From Lamellibrachia columna (Eukaryota; Annelida; Polychaeta; Sabellida; Siboglinidae): a stretch of 64,000 bases of DNA. Position 1 is the first letter of the stretch. Each line of letters begins with the position of its first letter. The notes beneath the pieces were generated by a model. That model did not search any database, was not told the DNA's origin, and was given only the letters and a program-made list of their open reading frames with translations. The stretch spans positions 50,272,414-50,336,413 of the forward strand of contig OY759261.1 of assembly GCA_963662155.1 (NCBI GenBank). The letters are read 5' to 3'. The translations under genes were made by a program, and so were the position numbers. This document shows positions 36,784-47,329 of this stretch, piece after piece.

Positions 36784-37670
36784 TTGTGTGGTAAACAAAA
36801 TCTAATTCATGATCAACATGCTAGCATCATTATGACCAATGATGTAATGTCTACATACCTAGTGGTCATAGACGGGATAATGAGGAGAACCACAGAAAAT
36901 AGGAGAAATTGTCTCATTGGAGCCTACAAACTGGCAGACAGTCATAACCAGATACAAGATAAAACAGACCTGATCACAGACACAGATAGGACTCAACATG
37001 AACAGAAGCAAGACAAAGATCATAAAGCCAACATCAAGAGCAACAACCCAGTTACTCTATGTGGGAAACCACTGGAAGAAACTAACTCCCTCATGTATCT
37101 GGGCATAAAATCAGCGAAATAGGAGGCACAGAAGAAGAGATATGGAAGCTAGGATCCAAAAAGCCAGAGTTGTTTTTCTCACTTTGAGAAACATTTGATC
37201 AACAGATCAAGATAAATACCAAGCTGAGAATATTCAATTCTAACTCAGTGTTGCTGTAGCAGCTATACAGCTGAGAAACAGGGAATGACACAACAAACAC
37301 TGAAAAACGTACAAACTGTCATTTTCATGAATAGATGCCTGTGCAGAATTATGAATTTGATATGGTGTGACAAGGTTAGCAACAGCTCTTCCTGGGAAAG
37401 GACCAAGCAGCTTCCAGTGGAAAAAGAAACCAAGAAAAGTGGAGGTGGATGTGGGTTGGTCGTACACTAAGAAAACTCCCATCCAACCTCACCAGACAGT
37501 CAATCGCATGGAATCCCCAATAGAAGAGAAACAGAGGGCAGAAACTAGAAACACCTGGAGACAAAACTGAAGATGGCCTACATCTGGAATGGAATAGTAA
37601 CGAGGGCACAGAACAGGACACAATGGAGAACTGTTGTCAATGACCAATGCTCCCAGTGAGCAAACAGGCC
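36784..37670 (+). mobile_element. Decayed LINE C-terminal region
   Basis: The plus strand encodes NPVTLCGKPLEETNSLMYLG, then after stops and frameshifts the LINE tail: KWRWMWVGRTLRK, SIAWNPQ, KRNRG and MENCCQ or WRTVV-like residues. The order matches the thumb and C-terminus of an endonuclease-RT LINE. Several stops; not functional. Confidence 0.75.
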
Positions 37671-38275
37671 TAAGTAAGGCACATTATAGGCTTTTTATTA
37701 GTTGTTTTACAGATTTTTTTCTAACACAAAAACAGGTCAAATGTATTCAGACACTTAAAATAATTAAAATCTCAGTTGTCTGGAAACATGTGCCATATGA
37801 TACATCACACAAAAATAATTCAGATACACTTACAAAATCTTTATGCACGCAGATGGGTCCTGGCATCGTGTCCCATTAATTAAATTATCATTTATTTGCG
37901 TTGCTAAACAACATTCTTACCTATTTTTTCTATGCCAATGCATTCATTCAATCATTCCATGTACAAAAAACATTATTTTAACATGTTACGTTTTTTTAAT
38001 CATTGTTGCAGCCCAAATATTAGCACAGATGGCATTTTAGTTGCACATGGTTAGTTTTTATTATTTCTTTTATGTACATAGCCCCAAAACCATGACTTTT
38101 ATTTCACTTTAAGATCAATGTATAAATTAAATACAAGCAGATAAATGTATGGTGTATAGATTAGTCAGCCATCTTGGATTTCAAACACTGTTGCTGTAAA
38201 TTCAATATTAACATCATGTAAAGTACTAACAGTCCAACCTCTCATATGTAGTAGTCGCATTCTAATACATAGTCA

Positions 38276-38304
38276 GTCACCGTCCAGCAGGGAATCCAGG
38301 TCGT
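38276..38304 (-). CDS. Candidate terminal exon, acidic C-terminus (copy 1)
   Basis: Acceptor ctttcaattacag, then coding DDLDSLLDGD and TGA. AATAAA lies about 180 bp further on the minus strand (about 38098-38103). A short Asp/Leu tail like this is typical of the last exon of some cytoplasmic scaffold or trafficking proteins, but I do not recognise the gene. It lies in a duplicated block. Confidence 0.5.
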
Positions 38305-38735
38305 CTGTAATTGAAAGAAAATGAGAGTACATGTAATATACACCTGCCATCAAAGGCAACTGCGAGTAGGAGTCTCCCACTTTCAAAACACATTCTGAAT
38401 AAACCACTGGTATGACATTCATGATTTTAGCTGCACATGGTTGGTTTTTATTATCTCTTTTAGCTACATAGCCCCAAGACCATGACTTCTGTTTCGCTTC
38501 AAGATCAATGTATAAGCTTAAAGTTAAATGCAAGTACATAAATGTATAGTGTATATATTGGTCAGCCATCTTGGATTTCAGACACTGTTGCTGTAAATTC
38601 TGCTTGTATAATCATGTGTGGTTTGGTTTGCTGATATGAACAAGAAACATCAATACATCAATACATTAATATCAACATTATGTAAGCTACTAACAGTCTA
38701 ACCTCTCTCATGCAGTAGAGTCGTATCGTCAGTCA

Positions 38736-38764
38736 CTGTCCAGCAGGGAATCCAGGTCGTCTGA
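38736..38764 (-). CDS. Candidate terminal exon, acidic C-terminus (copy 2)
   Basis: Acceptor ctttcaatgtcag, then DDLDSLLDSD and TGA. It differs from the downstream copy by Gly to Ser. The corresponding polyadenylation hexamer in its 3' sequence is mutated (aaacag), so the two copies may act as alternative last exons or one may be dead. Confidence 0.5.
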
Positions 38765-39345
38765 CATTGAAAGAGAAAGAGAGCACCTCTATTATACACC
38801 TGTAATATCCACCTGTCATCAAGGGTGAAAGTAAGTAGGCTGCCATCCAATCACAGCCGGCATGACATGCTGTGGGCTATAAATACACCCACCACAAGCA
38901 TGTGATATAAAAGTTATAATAATTATATTTGTGTGTACAAGAATATATACAGAAAACAGTTATGCTAGACATTATATGGTAATATTAAAAATGGAACAGA
39001 ACACTGCTACTCAAATGTTACATGATAATTTTAATGATTGCTACTGAAATGTTGGTGACATACAACAAGCACCGTACACACACCTTGACTTATGACAAAC
39101 ACAGTGAGCCACTGTCAATGGCTGACGGTTACGCTCTAATTATTCCAATACGTGCCACACGTATACAGTGTTGCTCCTTCCACTAGACCATATATCAAAA
39201 ACATGGTAGTCAACTACTCAATACGACAACATTCCTTAACATAATAACCTCAATTATACCTCTCTACCTTCTAAGAAATTTGTTATAACAAACTAATAAT
39301 GTCATCCAAATTACCTGTAACATCTACAATTAAGCTAATAACAAC

Positions 39346-40700
39346 CAGGGCTGGGTCCAATTATGTAATTGCAATTGTAATTGATTACAGCAAAATTATG
39401 TAATTGTAATTGACTTCGGTTGTGAAATTCTGCTGTAATTGTAATTGAAATAGGGTGTGTAATTACAATCAATTACAATCAATTACAATCAATTACAATC
39501 AATTACAATCAATTACAATCAATTACAATCAATTACAATCAATTACAATCAATTACAATCAATTACAATCAATTACAATCAATTACAATCAATTACAATC
39601 AATTACAATCAATTACAATCAATTACAATCAATTACAATCAATTACAATCAATTACAGTATTTTTTTCTATAACAAACTACCAGAAAAAAAACTTAATTA
39701 TAACCCATGCGGGACCTGCTCATATAATCAAAGTAATATTCAGATATAACAAGTGCACCAACAGAATACCTCTGGCCTTCCTAAGCAATGTTTAAGTGCA
39801 ATCTGCCAGCAGACAGTTCACACCTGGCTTCCAAAGGGCTCCAAATATGCTATAAAGCATCACCATTAGCTGTTTTTAAGGTATACCCCAATTGGTCATT
39901 GGTCTGTCTTTTCTTTGATTCTGTAATCTTCTATCAGTGAAGGGCCAGGTGGTGGTTTCTGTTGATACAGTACATACTTAGATCATGTAATTAACACTGC
40001 CCAAGTAAGTAAATTAACTCAATTGAGAGTGAGCTACAGCCCACAGGTTTATTAGGTAATAATACTGACTGGGTTTGAAGCCAAGAGACTCGTGGTAGGC
40101 AAACTAGTGTACAACCTCAAAACACAACTGCCAAGTAAACCAATCTGGGTATAACACAGTAGACAGAATGGGTGTACACCAAGGAGTATACACAAAACCC
40201 CTCGGGACGTATCTTGATGTGAACATTGCTAATGTACTGGTATGAATTATTTGTGATTATGTTTTATGAGTGGAATTGCTTTGAAATGGCTTAGTAGATT
40301 GGAGACTCATTAGGCCTTTGTTTATAGTTGTACTGTACTCTAATTAATTAAACATTAATTATTGAACCAAGCAAACATTACATTGTATTTATAAGGAACA
40401 ATAATATTTATCTAGGTAATATGAAGGTATATGAAATCATGAAGTCACGGTTCAACAAAATGTACAAACATCACCAAGTTCATTATATTTGTTTATCAAT
40501 CGTACTATTCGTACGCACAATCACCAACACACGCTACATAATTAACAAATGGTTCTGCATAATACAAGTGTAATTGTAACTGAAATCGAAATGGTGTAAT
40601 TGTAACTGATTTGAAAATTTTAGAAGTGTAATTGTAATTGAACTGAACAATTTAAAGTAATTGTAATTGATTTGATTTTTTGTAATTGGACCCAGCCCTG
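39346..40700. mobile_element. Non-autonomous TIR DNA transposon carrying a decamer array
   Basis: Termini are cagggctgggtccaatta and its exact inverted copy at 40683-40700. A 5-bp acaac flanks both sides (39341-39345 and 40701-40705), a possible target duplication. Both subterminal regions are built of taattgtaattga-like words. There is no transposase. Confidence 0.8.
39461..39658. repeat. Perfect decamer microsatellite (aattacaatc)x19
   Basis: Nineteen exact copies of a 10-bp unit, then a broken copy. The unit is derived from the subterminal words of the surrounding TIR element, so the array most likely grew from the element's own end. Confidence 0.95.
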
Positions 40701-40824
40701 ACAACAATCAAAACATAAGCATATCAACATTTTATAACCGCATTGTGACCACGACTTCTATTTATTTGGGTTTAGTGCAGAGTTGACTTTCCCATTGGTG
40801 GCCATGTTAACGCTTCCCATGATT

Positions 40825-41215
40825 ATAAGAAAATGTGACCATAAAAAATTCAAAAACTTTTAATTGCCGCTGTCATCGTCCCATTGACATGCTGATCGAG
40901 TTTAGTCAAACATGTCTACCTCTTGCAAAATGCCTGTATGTGTGAGACCTGTCAATGTTTACCAATATCGGCGCGAATTAAGACACACACGAGTCTAGTG
41001 GCCAAAAAATTCCCAAATATCCTTCCACCTATTAAAATCATCTAAAAATCCAACATTTCACTCTCAACAGCTTCTATACCAGCAAACCTAGTAAATGCAC
41101 TTATGTCAGATCATAGGAATTTTTCAAACTTCCTCTATCCAAACTTACTGTGCCCTACATTCCATTCATCTGTAACACACCAGGAAGTCTAACTGAGACA
41201 TGACCTCACCAACGA
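40825..41215 (+). repeat. Solo copy of the long terminal repeat unit seen at 42200 and 46925
   Basis: Contains cattgacatgctgatcgagtttagtcaaa, aaaattcccaaatatccttcc and ends ctgtaacacaccaggaagtc, the same order as 46600-46925. It has the orientation of the right terminus, suggesting another copy of the element or a deleted one. Confidence 0.75.
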
Positions 41216-42199
41216 AGACAGGTCCAGTTAATCAGGCCCATTTGGCATTTCCCCCGCTGGCAGAAAATCGGGGTCCACGACCAACAGCCTGATATCCGAA
41301 TTCACGATATAACGTTTTTCCTACTACACACCGTGCTGTTTGTCCGTCGCCATTTCGGAAATAAAATATTTTGAGAATAAAATTACGAAAATAATGATTA
41401 CTGTCCGCCTTAGCAGGGACAGAAAACCAAAATATCCTGTCCGCTGTCTGCGTTCACCAGGTGTCCCCTCATCAGAGAGACATTAACATAGTAAAACAGT
41501 CCGTACATTGAGAAAGTGTCCCGACATAGCAGGTGTCCGCTCATCGGAGGGTCCGTTGAAGGCAGGTACTACTGTAGTTGCATAATCTGTCTTGGAAAGG
41601 AAAGCATGCTGTGTGTCTGTGGCTGTAGCAGTGGTAATTATTGTTTGCCTATAGGGTGGATTAGCACCTGTCCAGGGCTCTGTGTACTCTAAGGGTCTCT
41701 AACCAGAATACAAACTGGTACAGTATTAAACAACCGAGTCAACATACTGAATTGGTAACAACTAGCACAAGCTATAAGTGGACTTTAACTCAGGGTTTCT
41801 GTGTTGAAAAGATACTTCCTCTGGAAGACAAGTTTGTGTGGCTTCACTGCATTCAGAAAGGGAATAGCTCAAACATACACAATGTCATAAAATATTTGAC
41901 TATCTGGTGACAATTCAGCTACACAAGTGGGCACACTTTGTGTTTTGTATTAAAAAACATACAAAACTTTGTTGATCTCGATGCTTGTGAACAATTATTT
42001 GTGTTAAATTCATATAAATCAGCGATTAAAAAACCAGAAGTCAAAAAAATCATAAATCAATTTTTTTTTTTTTTTTGGAGTGATTTAAATCAAACAACCC
42101 TGCTACAGCTAGGCCGGGACTGAGCTATGGGCTGTTGGCACAACATGCCAGAACTGAGGTTCTGCGCTGGCTGTATAGTGGCTACAGGGTAGTGGCTAC
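41216..42199. other. No gene recognised
   Basis: 41400-41580 has repeated 'aggtgtccgctcatc / aggtgtcccctcatc' phrases typical of old DNA-transposon ends. A T18 tract lies at about 42061-42078. Nothing coding is supported. Confidence 0.4.
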
Positions 42200-42529
42200 A
42201 GGGATCATGCCTCAGTTACACTTCCTGGTGTGTTACAGACGAATGTACGGCACAGTAATTTAGATATGTGAATTTTTTTAAATCATATCTGTTGTAACTG
42301 CATCTGAGCAGACACATTGGCAATTTTATTGGTAGAACCTGTTGACAGTGTAACTGTGGATTTTTAGATGACTTTATTACGCTGAAGGATTTTTGTACAG
42401 CACGTTCAGGCATTTTAAAAAAGTTAGAAGTACGAGACTTTGACTAAACTCGATCAGCATGTCAATGAGATGATGACAATGGCAGGTAAGAAATTTCATA
42501 ATTGTTGATGGTCCCGTTTTCTTATAATC

Positions 42530-42865
42530 GTGCAAAACATTAACGTGGCACCAAACAATGGGTGTGTACTATGGACAGGCTGCACAAAAGGAGGAATTGT
42601 GAAAAATGTTGTTATTAATTGCCGACTCAGATGTGGCTACAGTCGTGCAGTGACATTGCATAGGCTCAGTTACATGCTTCAGCAAAGGATCATACATGTT
42701 AACCAAGGCTTAGACGCTAGTCATCTGTGCCATAACAGCCTGTGTGTGAAAGAAAGCCATATATCTATGGAGCCACACTCTGTAACTAACAATAGGCAAT
42801 ATTGCATAGCTCAAAACATTAGCTTTGGTCATGGGGAATACCTATTAGAGTTGAAATTTTTTTAA
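42530..42865 (+). CDS. HNH / His-Me-finger (I-PpoI-like zinc loop) endonuclease domain protein
   Basis: A 111-codon frame. The N-terminal NGCVLWTG resembles the start of HNH modules. The core VTLHRLSYML, then ASHLCHNSLCVKESHISMEP, then NNRQYC matches the zinc-binding-loop homing-endonuclease family: a S-H-L-C-H-N catalytic His segment, C-x-x-x-x-H zinc ligands and a downstream N-x-R. Length suits the single domain. The ATG shown may not be the true start if upstream exons exist. It sits directly inside the left inverted terminus of the 4.7-kb element, reading inward. In animal genomes such domains are often mobile-element passengers. Confidence 0.7.
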   Translation: MQNINVAPNNGCVLWTGCTKGGIVKNVVINCRLRCGYSRAVTLHRLSYMLQQRIIHVNQGLDASHLCHNSLCVKESHISMEPHSVTNNRQYCIAQNISFGHGEYLLELKFF

Positions 42866-43288
42866 ATGGTAAAAACTTACATTTTTCGAGAGTTGTGTGG
42901 AATGAACTGTTTCAAATCATCGCCTTAATCACTGATGTGCATCAACGCCAGTTAGCCATCATAGCTGATGTTGCATCATGTGTTGGTCTTGGTATCAATG
43001 TGTTCGCATGAATGTCAGCAGGTGGCGTCGTGTGTGTGATGGTCTCTAGATCTTCGTATGATTGTGATCACAGGGATATTAGTAGGCAGATAGTATACAC
43101 TGCATGAAATACAGAATGTTACATGTGTGCACATCCGTGATCTTAACGAATATGGGTGATCAGGGCGATCTGCTGGTAGCTTTCACTGCCGCCACCTTCT
43201 TCTCACCACTGGCCTAGTAGCATTAGCTGTGCTTGTCAATTCTGAAGTTGATGCCTTAGCCACAATTGCTTGAGTTGCAGGTTTGGGG
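42866..43288. other. No gene recognised within the element
   Basis: Spacer between the HNH-like frame and the convergent transposase; no conserved coding seen. Confidence 0.4.
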
Positions 43289-44715
43289 TCAAGCTGACCT
43301 TTTCTGTTTCTCTTTTGCTTCAAAATATAGTCTTTCATTTTCTTCAAGTTTGTATACTATCTGTGCAGTCGCATTGATGGCCATCTGGAATATGCTCATT
43401 GGTAGACCACGTCGTGCTGAATGCTGTAGACTGCCTGAGCAACCTTGCCACCCTTTGTGATAGGACACTACATTTTTTAGTTTTCGTAGCACTGAATTTC
43501 CAACACTCATATTTCTGCTGGAGTTCACGTTCTTTGGAAGGGCTGCAGAGAATGATCTGTTGAGCAATTCATTCTTGTCTCTGGTTAATCTCTGTTCTAT
43601 CATCTGAAGTGGTGCATTTCTGAGACGTGTTTCTATCAACCCTTGAATTGTTAACCTATCGCCATCTGTCATATTCAGTTGTGTCATACCACTTGCTTTC
43701 TAGTGCTGTGATTCATGCCTACAATTGTTTTGCAATCCGCCTCGGCACACCACTGCATGTTGGCAACAGTTTTTGTACGAACCAGCATAGCAGTCTACAG
43801 TAGCTTGAATTTTCTTTGGCATCTTACTAGTGATGGTAGTAATGTCACTGGAATACAGTGTGTGCACACTTGTGTAGATCTTCTGGCATCTGGTCTTCAC
43901 ATCTTCAGCAAACATTCTTTTGTTTTCTGCTCTGATGATGGCTGTTTCTCCTGGAAACATTCGAGGGAAGAATGAAGCTTTCATGATATGTCTAAATTGT
44001 GTCTGACCAAGGTGTGTTGTATCTGCCTGTCTTTCTGTGGGGACTGTCGGCATAGCATCCTGTACCCCACGAGAAGCTGAATCATCGCCATCAGTGGCCA
44101 CATATCTGATTGCGACATTGTCCTGTGCAAAACTGTGGTCTATCTGTTTGCCAGTTGTACACTCCAACATTGGATCCACTCCTCATAGAGTTGCTGAACA
44201 TCGCTCATGGCGAGGGCTTGTGACATTTTGACCTTGACTGTGAAGCATGGCTCCTACTTTGCAAAGCTTGTTCTCTAGATGAAAACCTACAATCTGGTGT
44301 TGACCTGTCTGCCATTCTATGGCAGCTCCGATCGCTTGCGATGCAGCCTGCCCGACTCCATAACTGTTCTTATGCGTTGTCGAGTTGTACCCATGCATCC
44401 ATGCTTAATTGCTTATGTTGATCAGGGCATTCTCTGTCAGACCATGCAAAATGTTAATTTCTTTTGTTTGCTCTCTTTTCTACTTCAAATTATCCATTGT
44501 TGCCTGGGCAGTGATAGCGGCAACCCTGTCTGCATTTCTTTGCAGTCCACATCGGCTTGGAGGGGGTGTGTTCGTTGCAGCCAGAATGTGACGTACCTCA
44601 TTCCACATTGCCACATTCTTCTGCGTGTTTAGCAGACGCATCTCAGAAACTCCTCGAGTCTCTTCTGTCTGAAGGTAACTGTCTGTTAAGTCAGGGCATT
44701 GATCTGGCCGTGGTC
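43289..44715 (-). pseudogene. Decayed DDE-type ('Mutator-like') transposase
   Basis: Read from 44715 down in pieces: DLTDSYLQTEETRG, ILAATNTPPPSRCGLQ, a stop after MDNLK, HGYNSTTHKNSYGVGQAASQ, IVGFHLENKLCKVG; frameshift near 44180; HSFAQDN, IRYVATDGDD, THLGQTQFRH, FFPRMFPGE, VDCYAGSYKNC; frameshift near 43695; GDRLTIQGLIETRLR and LPKNVNSSRNMSV. This order matches a transposase family common in cnidarians, molluscs and lancelets; the Asp in TDGDD is a probable catalytic residue. At least two stops and two frameshifts make it inactive. The N-terminal zinc region resembles what survives in the TTAA element at 27.8-28.3 kb, so the two may be related. Confidence 0.75.
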
Positions 44716-44769
44716 GTAGAATCTTGTTAGAACGGGGGCATTGCCCCTGTATCCGGTAATGGTCTGGCT

Positions 44770-45195
44770 ATGGGTTAGTGTCATTCCCTTCTGGTGGTGG
44801 CAGTCCAAGCTGCACTGCACGGTTGTGCAGCATCAAACATGCACAGATTACTTGGCATGCCTTTCCTGGGGTGCGGCGGATCTCACCATGCAGGTAATGC
44901 TGTCGACGTTTTAACACACCAATGCATCGTTCAACAGTGCGTCGTGTGATGCAGTGGGCATCTGTGTATGCTTGTTCATGGCGATCTCGCGGATTCAGTA
45001 TCGGTGTGAGCAGCCAGTCTCAAAACATGTAGTCACTGTCGCCAAGAAACACCCATCAGTGGCTTCTGGTATGACTCAAATGCGTCAAACTGTGGTGATT
45101 CCTTGAGTATTCTGGCGTCATGAAACGAGCCCGGCCACTTGGCTACACAGTTGATTATCAGTATAACAGCATCACAAATCAACTGCAACAGAGAA
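44770..45195 (-). pseudogene. PIF/Harbinger transposase C-terminal fragment
   Basis: Minus-strand pieces: LQLICDAVILIINCVAKWPG with SFHDARIL (first catalytic Asp region), a frameshift, FLGDSDYMF and a TGA (second Asp in GDS-Y), then WLLTPILNPRDRHEQAY, ITRRTVERCIGVLKRR (catalytic Glu in VER), RRTPGKACQVICACLMLHN. These are hallmark HARBI1-like DDE_4 motifs. The N-terminus and DNA-binding partner are absent. The fragment directly abuts the other transposase. Confidence 0.85.
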
Positions 45196-45420
45196 AGCTG
45201 ACACTCATTCAATGTAGTTTTTCTTTGTGTTTGAAATACATTTAAGTATTTAAGTATTTAAGTATGTAGGTAGTACATGAAACAAATGTGTTTTATTTTG
45301 AAATGGTCAAAAGCAACCAGGACCAGGGGTAATAGTAATATGTAAAAGTAATGATTACAATTGTTAAAGTAATAGTAATAGATGGAACAGAATGCAATGT
45401 AATAGTAATAGATAGAAAGG

Positions 45421-45650
45421 AAAGTAATAGTAATTGATCTATTACTTTGCTATTACAATTGAACATTTCAATCACACCAAAATTCAATTTCATTTGAAAG
45501 TAATAGTAATTGATCTATTACTTTGTTATTACAATTGAACATTTCAATCACACCAAAATTCAATTTCATTTGAAAGTAATAGTAATTGAGCTATTACTTT
45601 GCTATTACAATTGAACATTTTCAATCACACCAAAATTCAATTTCATTGAA
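45421..45650. repeat. 76-bp satellite, three copies
   Basis: Units begin aaagtaatagtaattg at 45421, 45497 and 45573; each contains an inverted word pair (taatagtaattga / ctattac) and ends ccaaaattcaatttcatt. Confidence 0.9.
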
Positions 45651-45659
45651 AATAATCAG

Positions 45660-46570
45660 ACCAAAAAATTATGTATTTTGTCATATACATAAGTCGTATC
45701 CACGGTTATAACAATACTTATAATAAAAAGCAATCAGAAAGCACAATGTAAATCATATTAACATTCCAAGTGTAATACTGTCAGCTTTAAGCTAATGCCA
45801 GCAATGGATGACTTTCCTCGTCTTGTCTACTGAGACATCGTTTGACAGGTCAGTCACGCTGTCATCTATGACTATGTCTACTATGGCTATGCAAGTTTGT
45901 TTACAATGTCAATGTCGTTTTTTCTCCCGCCAAAATGATCAAAACACATTCCAGAACTTCAAACATACATTGCTACACGATAATATACTTCTATATATCA
46001 ATAATTACTACTTATACACGTACCTGAAGAACGGATATGAACTTTCAACAACTACGACGAGAAAGACGAACTTGAAACGAGCGGGCTAAAACATCGCATA
46101 ATTTATTATTTTGACCTGTGTGTGGCGCCACCTAACGTTCTCATAGCTAGATAATTCTTGGTTTCAGTAGATAGTGATGGGGGGTTGTTTTAGTTGTACA
46201 GTACATCACTAGCCAGACCTAGCCAAAGTAAAACAATATATAGTGTTAATAAATGATCAATGAAAGACAGGGAGCCTTATCGGGTTACGTACGGGGTATT
46301 CCATGTCATCTCTCAGCTCGTCTACAATTCGCAGAATATCGTGACGACGAAATCTGAACTTGGAATACAATTCCGTGTCATCCTATATCTCTAGCGGATT
46401 CCTCCTACCCTGGAATATCCGATTTTGCCGCATATTTCGTCTCAGTCGTCAACGCCAAACAATCAAGCCTTATCTGCTATCGAGCCCAAGTTGGGCCCCA
46501 ACTCCAAGGCCAAGGCAAGGCTGCCATTTTCCACGAGTTGCCTAAGTGGATCAACCTACTCACGTTACGA
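45660..46570. other. No gene recognised
   Basis: Interior of the long-TIR element between satellite and right terminus. Short frames only; nothing recognised. Confidence 0.4.
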
Positions 46571-46925
46571 CCATCACAAATTCTGAAACTTCTTACCTTC
46601 CGTTGTCATCATTTCATTGACATGCTGGTCAAGTTTAGTCAAAATCACATATTTCTAACTCTTAAAATTGAACTTGCCATAACCGTCAATGTTTACCAAT
46701 TTCTGCATGAATTACTACGCACACGTGCCTTGTGGCGAAAAAATTGCCAAAAATCCTTCCGCCTATTGAAATCCTCTAAAAATCCAGTTACGCAGTTAAC
46801 AGGTTCTCCCAGCAAACTTGCCAATGTGCCTGCTCAAATGCAGTTATGTCAGATGATATGAATTTTATAATTAAAAAAAAATAGTGTAACACACCAGGAA
46901 ATCTAATTAACTGAGGCATGATCCC

Positions 46926-47320
46926 TAAATTAAGGAGTTAGTCCTGGTGGTTCTTACGTCGTGGCTAGGTGAGAAATCCCCGGAAATTGAGCCTAATTAG
47001 TGCTCGTACATACCGACTAACGGGTTTACGCTGTATAGCTAAGTCATTAAGCAATAGCGTACGGGGTTAGTCCCGGTGCACGCATATGGCCCTAGATGCT
47101 ACCGTGTGTAAAAACATCACTTCCACTCACTCATTCACACAATTTCTGCTCTCACAAATACACACAAACTGCACAATTCATTTTTAGGGTCTCTATCGCT
47201 TGAGTACTTTGTTTTTCAATGTCAGCTAAAATCAACATTACAAAATATGACAGTCATTTAATTAAGGTATATTACAAATAAATAAATAAAAGAGTAACAA
47301 TATCACACACCTTGTAATTG
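46926..47320. other. No gene recognised
   Basis: Flank of the 4.7-kb element; a gggttagtcccggtg / ggagttagtcctggtg pair (47056 and 46936) hints at another repeat. Confidence 0.35.
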
Positions 47321-47329
47321 TAATTTGCG

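Larger units (their letters stand above)
38040..38830. repeat. Tandem duplication carrying the terminal exon
   Basis: tgcacatggtt and about 90 following bases occur at 38042 and 38433; cagccatcttggatttca recurs at 38166 and 38566; the exon recurs at 38276 and 38736. Offsets are 391-460 bp, so indels followed the duplication. Confidence 0.85.
42200..46925. mobile_element. About 4.7-kb element with long terminal inverted repeats, HNH-like ORF and DDE transposase
   Basis: The left terminus (gggatcatgcctcagtta, 42202 on) is matched in inverted orientation by the right terminus ending taactgaggcatgatccc near 46925. The inverted similarity extends about 310-350 bp on each side, including gcacattggcaa, aaggatttttg and the inner edge atgtcaatga-atgatgacaa followed by gtaag. 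Between them lie an HNH/His-Me-finger ORF (plus), a decayed DDE-type transposase (minus), a PIF/Harbinger fragment (minus) and a 76-bp satellite. No clean target duplication was found, so the boundaries are provisional. Confidence 0.6.

Noticed and set aside
39455..39673. A 72-codon frame of INYNQLQS repeats
   Set aside because: It is the translation of a perfect 10-bp microsatellite; no gene context.
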